Source: Hymenobacter elongatus
GTDB lineage: Bacteria > Bacteroidota > Bacteroidia > Cytophagales > Hymenobacteraceae
NCBI RefSeq assembly: GCF_004745955.1
Contig: NZ_SRLD01000025.1
Span: 1-64,000, forward strand
Direction: 5' to 3'
DNA length: 64,000 bases
The translations under genes were made by a program, and so were the position numbers. This document shows positions 55,825 through 62,434 of the stretch, piece by piece; the first letter of the stretch is position 1, and every line of letters begins with the position of its first letter. The notes under the pieces are model-generated. The model was not told the DNA's origin. It made no database searches and saw only the letters and a program-made list of their open reading frames with translations.

Positions 55825-55857
55825 CCGGCGGTGGAGGCAGAATGTTTCTCCGAACCC

Positions 55858-56427
55858 TTACCGCGCCCCAACGGAAGCGGCCTGCGCCACGATATCAAAC
55901 GCCAGCTCAAAGGTATTGCCGATGGCCTCGTCGCCCAGGTTTTGGAAGAAGCTGCTGGAATTGAACTGCACCCCAAACTGGGTACGGTCGACGCTGGCCG
56001 TGCCCTGCACGCGCAGCCGGTTGCCGACGCGCGTCACGCGCACCGGAAACCGCAACGGCCGGGTGATACCTTTCACCGTGAGCTGGCCCCGGGCCACATG
56101 ATCCGTCACGTCGCTCAGCACGAATACGGCCGTGGGAAACCGCGCCACATCAAAAAAATCGGCGTTGCGCAGGTGATTCTGCAGGTCGGCGTTGGCGTGC
56201 GCAATGGTACGCATGTCGAGCTCGAAGCGGCCGTTACGCACCGTATTAGCACCGTATTCGAGCTGGCCCTGCCGCAGCTGCACGGTGCCCGAGGGTGCCC
56301 AGGTGCCGACTTCGGCGTGGCCGGTCCAGGTGAGCCGGCTGGCGGCCGTATCGACGCGGTAGAGCACCAGCGCGGGCCGAAAAGCGAGGCTAGTGAAAGC
56401 CAGAAGAAAGAGTAACAACGTTTTCAT
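55858..56427 (-). CDS. YceI family periplasmic lipid-binding protein
   Basis: 189 residues from MKTLLLFLLAFTSLAF (signal peptide). The lipocalin-like strands read YRVDTAASRLTWTGHAEVG, GRFELDMRTIAHANAD, LRNADFFDVARFPTAVF (the family's best-conserved segment), RGQLTVKGITRPLRFPV and GTASVDRTQFGVQFNSSSFF. YceI proteins bind isoprenoid or amphipathic molecules. The 34-bp gap to the pirin remnant and 71-bp gap to the gene upstream suggest one transcript with 56499-57014. Confidence 0.9.
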   Translation of the reverse strand: MKTLLLFLLAFTSLAFRPALVLYRVDTAASRLTWTGHAEVGTWAPSGTVQLRQGQLEYGANTVRNGRFELDMRTIAHANADLQNHLRNADFFDVARFPTAVFVLSDVTDHVARGQLTVKGITRPLRFPVRVTRVGNRLRVQGTASVDRTQFGVQFNSSSFFQNLGDEAIGNTFELAFDIVAQAASVGAR

Positions 56428-56498
56428 GATACAAAAGCTGAACATTGAATTACCTGGTGAGGCGTTAAAGCGAAGAAAATCCGGGGGCTGTCGCGGGC

Positions 56499-57014
56499 CT
56501 ATTTGCCCTGCACGCTGGCTTCCGTCTCAATCAGGCCCATGCCTTTGTAGAGCTTGCCACTGTTGTCTTTGGCCAGAATATACCAGAGCGCGTCGCCGCC
56601 GTAGAGGCTTTTGGCGCTGGCCGCGTAGCGGTAGTTTTTGGCGAACGTGTAGGTCGTGCCTGGTCGCAAGCGCGCTTGCGGGCAGCCAAACAGCTCGGCA
56701 AATTCGGCGGGCGTTTCCGTCAGATTGGCCTGCCAGCCCGCCGCGCTATACCAGATAAAACTGCCGCACTCCACCACCTCCAGCTCCTGGCCCGTTTCGT
56801 TGCGCACCATCGTGCTGTGCTTCCACAGGTAGTGGCCGGGCTGGGCCACGTCGGGTTCGGGGTAGTTGGGGTTGGGGGTGTGCCAGAGCATAATGCCCAC
56901 GGGCACCCGCCGAAGCTTGTCGGGCAGCGCCCGGGTGTTGTCCGACCAGGCCGTTTGGGCCAGGAGCGGGGAGGTAGCAGCGGCGAACAGCAGCGCCAGA
57001 AGCAGATATTTCAT
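56499..57014 (-). CDS. Secreted hypothetical protein
   Basis: 171 residues from MKYLLLALLFAAATSP, signal peptide ending at LLAQ. The mature part has single-domain character with several aromatics: VGIMLWHTPNPNYPEPD, YLWKHSTMVRNETGQELEV, SFIWYSAAGWQANL and TYTFAKNYRYAASAKSL. The strand-rich pattern suggests a beta-sandwich. I do not recognise the family. It is first in a minus-strand set with YceI and the pirin remnant, so a joint role in the periplasm is possible. Confidence 0.65.
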   Translation of the reverse strand: MKYLLLALLFAAATSPLLAQTAWSDNTRALPDKLRRVPVGIMLWHTPNPNYPEPDVAQPGHYLWKHSTMVRNETGQELEVVECGSFIWYSAAGWQANLTETPAEFAELFGCPQARLRPGTTYTFAKNYRYAASAKSLYGGDALWYILAKDNSGKLYKGMGLIETEASVQGK

Positions 57015-57140
57015 AACCGTATTCTGTTGGATGAGTACGGTACAAAAGTGCCAGCGCACGCCACGCCAAGCGCCCCACCAGCGGATATGGGCCGTCCCAT
57101 ATCCGGATCTGGCACTACATCGACACCTATTTCTGCCTCA

Positions 57141-57215
57141 GAGCGTGGTTTGGAGCTTGATAGAAAAAGCTCCGCACGACCGTTTCGGCTTTTCCATTAA
57201 TTCCCCCACACGCTC
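57141..57215. mobile_element. 75-bp MITE-like element at the AraC stop codon, TSD TCA
   Basis: Ends GAGCGTGGTTTGGAGC and CCCCCACACGCTC, flanked by TCA at 57138-57140 and 57216-57218. The right TCA is the TGA stop of the minus-strand AraC gene. Inside are GAGCTTGATAGAAAAAGCTC and CACGACCGTTTCGGC. Confidence 0.65.
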
Positions 57216-58424
57216 TCATTCCCGACCGGCGACAAACTCGCTCGGGGCCACGCCGGCAAACTGCTTGAAAATCCGGTTGAAGGTGGTCTTGGAATTGAAG
57301 CCGCACTCCAGGGCAATGCCCAGCAGCGTGAGCCGGGCTGCGTCGTCGGTAGCTGTGAGGCGGCGCTGCACCTCGGCCACGCGGTAGCCATTCACCAGGT
57401 CGTTGAAGGACTTGCCGAAGCCATTGTTGACGGTGAAGGAAATCAGGCGCGGCGGCAGCCCGGTGTGGGCCGACAGCTCGGCCAGACTCAGCGTGGGGTT
57501 GCGGAACAGCTCGTCGTCCTCCAGTGCCCGCCGAATCCGCTCCCGCACGGCGGCATCTACCACGGCTGGCTCGCGCAGCGGCAGCACAGACGGCAGCAGC
57601 TGGTGGAGTTCAGCAGCACCATTCGACCCGGCTTGCGGCCAGTTGGCGGCTTGCGGCGGTACCACGGGCAGCACCGCTTCTGCTTCCGGCTGGTCGGGGG
57701 CGAAGTGCACGGCCTGCATCGTAGCTTGCCGCAACCCCACGATGCCAATCAGAAACACAACGCCGCCCAGCAGCTCGGTGGAATAGTCGTAGCGGTAGTA
57801 GAGCCCGAAAAACTCGCGCAGCACCAGCTCCACCAGCCACTGCCCGCTCACCAGGGCCAGGGCGAGGAGCAGTACGCGCAGCCACTGGAGCCGCAGCTGC
57901 GAGGTTTCGGAAAAGTGCTCGGGCAGCCAGCGCTGATAGTGCCGCAGCCGCCGCAGGCTCAGCCCCAGGTACACGATGAGCGACCCCCAGGTCCCGATAA
58001 ACTCCAGTCGGTAGGTGTAGGGCCGGTGCACCGATTGCCAGAACCAGCTCCGAAACTCGTAGGGCTCCAAACTTAGCCAGCCATACAAAGCAGCCTGAAT
58101 CAGGACCGGGGCAAAATGCCACAGGTGCCGCCGCCGGAAACGAAAATCATGGTTTATCAGAGTCTGAACGTAGAAATAGAGCAGTGGGCCGAAGGCAAAC
58201 GAGTAGTAGATCGGCTTGAAATACCACTGCGGCTTGTGGGTATAAATACCCGCCACCCGGAAAAATCCATCGAGCAGCCACAAGCCGATGGCCAGCATCA
58301 GCAGCGCCAGAAACCGGTTTGGCACCCGGTTCTGCGCCCCAAACCACAGCAGCCCCGCCGCGAAGCCAGCCTGCGCAATAACGGCGAAGAGGAGAATAGC
58401 CAGGGGCGTGAGGGTGAGCTGCAT
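57216..58424 (-). CDS. AraC-family regulator with N-terminal membrane domain
   Basis: 402 residues. Seven membrane helices fill about 1-215 (LTPLAILLFAVIAQAGFAAG, FGPLLYFYVQTLI, GSLIVYLGLSLRRL and others). A linker is followed by the AraC/XylS helix-turn-helix region (about 295-400): LSLAELSAHTGLPPRLISFT and GIALECGFNSKTTFNRIFKQ. This type senses a signal in or at the inner membrane and binds DNA directly. The target genes are unknown; the divergent small gene at 58575 is a candidate. Its stop codon lies within the target duplication of a short element. Confidence 0.88.
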   Translation of the reverse strand: MQLTLTPLAILLFAVIAQAGFAAGLLWFGAQNRVPNRFLALLMLAIGLWLLDGFFRVAGIYTHKPQWYFKPIYYSFAFGPLLYFYVQTLINHDFRFRRRHLWHFAPVLIQAALYGWLSLEPYEFRSWFWQSVHRPYTYRLEFIGTWGSLIVYLGLSLRRLRHYQRWLPEHFSETSQLRLQWLRVLLLALALVSGQWLVELVLREFFGLYYRYDYSTELLGGVVFLIGIVGLRQATMQAVHFAPDQPEAEAVLPVVPPQAANWPQAGSNGAAELHQLLPSVLPLREPAVVDAAVRERIRRALEDDELFRNPTLSLAELSAHTGLPPRLISFTVNNGFGKSFNDLVNGYRVAEVQRRLTATDDAARLTLLGIALECGFNSKTTFNRIFKQFAGVAPSEFVAGRE

Positions 58425-58574
58425 CCGGCAAAGAACAGCTTTTTCCGTTGTCCGTTTTACTGATCTTGGCTATTGCCTCATCCAAATCCTTCCCCAGTAC
58501 GTAGATGCAGCCGTGGCCCCAGGCTACGTTTCCTCCCACCATACCCGGCAGCTTTTCTGGCTGCGCCGCTCGCC

Positions 58575-58967
58575 TTGGCCCGTATCTGCTTACTTGTGCT
58601 GCTGCTGTGCAACTACCTGCTGGTAGTGGCGGCCGGCCTCGTGAACCGGCCCGAACAGTCGCGCTATTCGGCTAGCAACCCCTACGTGCACAGCTCCGAC
58701 TGCCAGCAGCGCAACTACCTGCGCCTCGACTGCTTCGACACCTGCAACGGCGACCAGAGCCATTTGCTGCGGCACGACCACCACCACGAAACGCCTCAGC
58801 ACCTGCTGAGCACGCTCAAAGCCCTGGACCTCCATTGTCTGGCCGAAACAATGGCGCTGCCGGCTCCTGCTCTCGTCGTTTCTGCTTCCCGCGTTGCCAC
58901 CACCCATCTGGTAGCAGCGCCCACTGGTTTTCAGGGCGAAGTATATTCGCCGCCCCGTCGGGGATAA
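58575..58967 (+). CDS. Small Cys/His-rich membrane-anchored protein
   Basis: 130 residues if it starts at TTG 58575; no ATG is in frame and the start is uncertain (open frame from 58473). The N-terminal hydrophobic helix LALARICLLVLLLCNYLLVV could be a signal anchor. The segment after it holds four Cys and a His cluster (SSDCQQRNYLRLDCFDTCNG, then LRHDHHHETPQH), which could bind a metal. Small proteins of this shape occur in Cytophagales near metal-efflux genes, but none is here. It is divergent from the membrane-bound AraC regulator, which may control it. Confidence 0.55.
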   Translation: MARICLLVLLLCNYLLVVAAGLVNRPEQSRYSASNPYVHSSDCQQRNYLRLDCFDTCNGDQSHLLRHDHHHETPQHLLSTLKALDLHCLAETMALPAPALVVSASRVATTHLVAAPTGFQGEVYSPPRRG

Positions 58968-59089
58968 TTCGAATGGTCGGGCCAAATTGGTCTGACGTTG
59001 TCCGGCACGTGCCGGCTGGTTTCGTTTTATTCTATTGCCCGATGCTGCCCTCGTAATCTACTACAGGCGGCCTCATTTTTCCTCGACGC

Positions 59090-59329
59090 ATGAATACCTT
59101 GTCTTCCCTGATTCGTCCGCTGGCTTCGGCTTCGGATGCGGCTTCCGTTGCGCGCCTGCCCCGGTTCGTTACCCTTTCTTCTTCGGCTGCCCAGGCCCTA
59201 CTAGTGGCCGGCCTACCCGACCCCAAGCGTGACTACCCTACGCGGGAGCAAGCGGCCAACACGGCCGCCCGGGCTCGGCTGGCGGCGCGTAGCCGCTTGG
59301 TTATTCCCAGCTCAGCCAAGCGCTTCTAG
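59090..59329 (+). CDS. Possible small hypothetical protein
   Basis: 79 residues with ATG start (MNTLSSLIRPLASASDAASV). The C-terminal part is rich in Arg and Ala (NTAARARLAARSRLVIPSS). No recognised motif or signal. Support is only the frame, its codon pattern and a strong hairpin 25 bp further on (59354-59414). It may be spurious. Confidence 0.35.
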   Translation: MNTLSSLIRPLASASDAASVARLPRFVTLSSSAAQALLVAGLPDPKRDYPTREQAANTAARARLAARSRLVIPSSAKRF

Positions 59330-59353
59330 CCACCGGATTGCCCATGCGCAGTC

Positions 59354-59414
59354 TACGATAACAGCTCCTGTTTCCGACGTCCAAAAGATGCCGGAAGCAG
59401 GAGCTGTTATCGTA
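59354..59414. terminator. Long hairpin
   Basis: 17-bp perfect stem TACGATAACAGCTCCTG / CAGGAGCTGTTATCGTA with further inner pairing TTCCG/CGGAA. There is no T-run. It may terminate the small gene before it, or be an insertion-type palindrome. Confidence 0.5.
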
Positions 59415-59630
59415 AACGGGGCCCCAGGACTCGACACCCTGTATCCTATTGAGTCCAGCCCAGACACTGCAGCCGTTGTACTAGCTGGGTAGCGCGCCGG
59501 CTGGCTCCTTTGTCCTCGGTATAGGCTTCCCTTGCCTCCGGGCACAGCCAGAGAGGTGCCGCACGGAGGCATGCCCCGAACAACGGAGGCACTGAAAATT
59601 GCGTTAAGCTAAGCTACCTAAACCCGGTGT

Positions 59631-60344
59631 ATGCTCTTAGCGGCTGATATTCAACCTTTCGACTGGCAGCGCATGCTGTGGTCCGACGATGCCCCGGTCC
59701 TGTTTTTGTTGGAAGTCGTAGTGCGTTGCGTGCTCACGTATTTTATGCTCCTCGGCATGCTGCGCATCACGGGCCGCCGTGGGGTGCGGCAGTTATCAAT
59801 TTTTGAGCTGAGCATCATCCTGGCCCTAGGCTCCGCCGCCGGCGACACCATGCTCTACCACGACACACCACTGCTGCATGCGCTGGTTGTGTTCGTGATG
59901 GTAGCAATGTTGTATGTGGCCTTCAACCGGGCCACCGAAAAGCTCCCGCGCTTCTCCGACTGGCTGGAGGGCGCGCCCGTGCTGCTGGTCGATGAAGGGC
60001 GTATTTGTATTGGGGCCTTCCGCAAGCAAAACCTGACCCAGAAAGAGCTATTCGGCGAGCTGCGGCAAGTACAAGTCGAGCACCTGGGCCAGGTGCGCCG
60101 CGCCTATATCGAAGCGACGGGTCATACCAGCGTATACTTTTATGAGAATGGGGAAGCACACCCTGGCCTGCCCATTTGGCCCGAGCGCCTGGAGCAAAAG
60201 CGCCGCCGTGTAGAAGAAGCGGGAAGCTATGCCTGCACCACCTGTGGCCACGTGCTGGAGCTTCCCCGGGGCGGCACGGCGCGCTGTCCGGAGTGTCAGG
60301 AAGACCAGTGGCTACCGGCCTGCGAGGCCAACCGAGTAGGGTAA
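59631..60344 (+). CDS. DUF421 (YetF-like) membrane protein with C-terminal zinc ribbon
   Basis: 237 residues. Three membrane helices in the first 100 residues, with LLGMLRITGRRGVRQLSIFE, the DUF421 signature (G-K/R-R...LS.FE), and ILALGSAAGDTMLYHD. The soluble DUF421 domain has GAPVLLVDEGRICIGAFRK and LTQKELFGELRQ. After a linker the last 45 residues add CTTCGHVLELP and ARCPECQEDQ, a CxxC...CxxC zinc ribbon that usual DUF421 proteins lack. The function of the family is unknown (YetF-type proteins relate to the cell envelope and spore germination in Bacillus). The serine biosynthesis fusion follows 77 bp later. Confidence 0.85.
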   Translation: MLLAADIQPFDWQRMLWSDDAPVLFLLEVVVRCVLTYFMLLGMLRITGRRGVRQLSIFELSIILALGSAAGDTMLYHDTPLLHALVVFVMVAMLYVAFNRATEKLPRFSDWLEGAPVLLVDEGRICIGAFRKQNLTQKELFGELRQVQVEHLGQVRRAYIEATGHTSVYFYENGEAHPGLPIWPERLEQKRRRVEEAGSYACTTCGHVLELPRGGTARCPECQEDQWLPACEANRVG

Positions 60345-60421
60345 ACACGGGAACAGCAAAAACGCAGGTTTACAGTTCATGGCCGGGGTAGCTGCTATTT
60401 CCGTCCGATATTACCGCCGCT

Positions 60422-62323
60422 ATGCCTCAACCAACCACGCCGCTCCCCTACCTCATCATCGACTTCGACAGCACCTTCACCCAGGTGGAAGGGCTGGATG
60501 AGCTGGCCGATATTGCCCTGCAGGGCCACCCCGACCGGGAGAGAATCGTGGGTGAAATCCGGGCCCTGACTGACGCGGGCATGAGCGGCAGTTTGAGCTT
60601 TTCGGAGTCGTTGCGGCAGCGGCTGGCCCTGCTGCCGGCCCGGCGCGAGCATCTGCCCCTGCTGGTGGCCCAGCTCAAAACCAAGGTTTCCGACAGCATC
60701 GTGCGCAACCGGGGCTTCTTCGCGCAGTTTCCGGGGCGCGTATACATCATCAGTAGCGGCTTTCGCGAGTTTATCGAGCCCGTGGTGGCCGACTTCGGCA
60801 TCGACGCCGACCACGTGCTGGCCAACACCTTCACCTTCGACGAAACCGGCCGCATCACCGGCTTCGACGCCGACAACGTGCTGAGCCGCGACGGCGGCAA
60901 AATCCTGCAGCTGCGCGAACTCGACCTGGCTGGCGACGTGTACGTGCTCGGCGACGGCTACACCGACTACCAGATGCGCGAAGCCGGGCTGGCCAACCGC
61001 TTCTACGCCTTCACCGAAAACGTCAGCCGCGCCGCCGTGGTGGCCCGCGCCGACGAAGTACTACCTTCCTTCGACGAGTTTCTCTACCAGAATAAGCTGC
61101 CCATGACCCTGAGCTACCCCAAAAACCGTATTCGCGTCCTGCTGCTCGAAAACCCCGATGCCCGCGCCGCCGAGCTGTTCCGTGCCGAAGGCTACCAGGT
61201 CGACATCGTGCCCGGCGGCCTCGACGAGGATGAGCTGATGCAGCAGATCGAGGGCGTGAGCATCCTTGGCATCCGCAGCAAAACGCAGGTCACGGCCCGC
61301 GTGCTGGAACGCGCCAACCGCCTCATTGCCGTGGGCGCGTTCTGCATCGGCACCAACCAGATTGACCTACCCGAATGCATGAAGCGCGGCGTGGCCGTGT
61401 TCAACGCACCTTTCTCCAACACCCGCTCGGTGGTAGAGCTGGCCCTGGGCGAAATCATCGTGCTGGCCCGCCGCATTCCGGAGAAAAACCCTAAGATGCA
61501 CCGGGGCGAGTGGGACAAGTCGGCGCGGGGAGCGTTTGAAATCCGGGGCAAGAAGCTCGGCATCGTCGGCTACGGCAACATCGGTTCCCAGCTCTCAGTG
61601 GTGGCCGAGGCCGTGGGCATGCAGGTGCTGTACTACGACGTGGCCGAAAAGCTCCAGCTGGGCAACGCCGTGCGCTGCCGCACCCTGGAAGAGCTGCTCC
61701 GCCAGGCCGACGTGGTGACGTTGCACGTGGATGGCCGCCAGGAAAATACCAACCTTATCGGGGCCGCCGAGCTGGCCCTGATGAAACCCGGAGCCCTGCT
61801 GCTCAACAACGCCCGCGGCCACGTAGTCGACGTATCAGCCCTGGCTGCGGCCCTGCGCAGCGGCCACCTCGGCGGGGCCGCCGTCGACGTATTTCCGCAC
61901 GAGCCCAAAACCAACGATGAAGACTTCGAAAGTGAGCTACGGGGCTTGCCCAACGTGCTGCTCACGCCCCACATCGGTGGCAGCACGGCCGAGGCCCAGC
62001 GCAACATCGCCGAGTTCGTGCCCGAGCGCATCATGCAGTACGTGAACACCGGCAACACCCAGCAGAGCGTCAACTTCCCCAATATCCAACTGCCGCTGCA
62101 GCAGGCCCATCGCCTTATTCACATTCACGCCAACGTGCCCGGCGTGCTGGCTAGCATCAACAACGTGCTAGCAGCCCACCACGTCAACATCCTGGGGCAG
62201 TACCTGAAAACCAACGAGCACATTGGCTACGTGATTACCGACATCGACAAGGAGTACGACCAGGAAGTGATTCAGGCCCTGCGCGAGGTAGAGCACACGA
62301 TTAAGTTTCGGGTTCTATATTAA
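60422..62323 (+). CDS. Phosphoserine phosphatase - D-3-phosphoglycerate dehydrogenase fusion
   Basis: 633 residues. Residues 1-215 are a HAD-IB phosphatase: IIDFDSTFT (Asp14 and Asp16), YIISSGFREFIEP and VLGDGYTDYQM, i.e. a SerB-like domain. Residues about 230-550 are a SerA-like dehydrogenase: GAFCIGTNQIDL, GKKLGIVGYGNIGSQ (NAD-binding), LLNNARGHVVDV and LLTPHIGGSTAEAQ with the catalytic His near 517. The last 75 residues form an ACT domain (HIHANVPGVLASINNVL), probably the serine sensor. It thus joins steps one and three of serine synthesis in one chain; step two (SerC) is not nearby. A 28-bp perfect hairpin follows. Confidence 0.93.
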   Translation: MPQPTTPLPYLIIDFDSTFTQVEGLDELADIALQGHPDRERIVGEIRALTDAGMSGSLSFSESLRQRLALLPARREHLPLLVAQLKTKVSDSIVRNRGFFAQFPGRVYIISSGFREFIEPVVADFGIDADHVLANTFTFDETGRITGFDADNVLSRDGGKILQLRELDLAGDVYVLGDGYTDYQMREAGLANRFYAFTENVSRAAVVARADEVLPSFDEFLYQNKLPMTLSYPKNRIRVLLLENPDARAAELFRAEGYQVDIVPGGLDEDELMQQIEGVSILGIRSKTQVTARVLERANRLIAVGAFCIGTNQIDLPECMKRGVAVFNAPFSNTRSVVELALGEIIVLARRIPEKNPKMHRGEWDKSARGAFEIRGKKLGIVGYGNIGSQLSVVAEAVGMQVLYYDVAEKLQLGNAVRCRTLEELLRQADVVTLHVDGRQENTNLIGAAELALMKPGALLLNNARGHVVDVSALAAALRSGHLGGAAVDVFPHEPKTNDEDFESELRGLPNVLLTPHIGGSTAEAQRNIAEFVPERIMQYVNTGNTQQSVNFPNIQLPLQQAHRLIHIHANVPGVLASINNVLAAHHVNILGQYLKTNEHIGYVITDIDKEYDQEVIQALREVEHTIKFRVLY

Positions 62324-62362
62324 AATCCACGTTCGGCAATCGAATAATTTCTGTTGGCCTAC

Positions 62363-62420
62363 TACCCCCAGACACAAACGGGCGGCTCCAGATGGAGCCG
62401 CCCGTTTGTGTCTGGGGGTA
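62363..62420. terminator. Perfect 28-bp hairpin between convergent genes
   Basis: Starts TACCCCCAGACACAAACGGG and its complement ends at 62420, with a two-base centre (GA at 62391-62392). It lies between the SerB-SerA gene and the PA14/ricin gene, and should stop transcription from both sides. Confidence 0.8.
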
Positions 62421-62434
62421 CAATTCCCTTGTCC

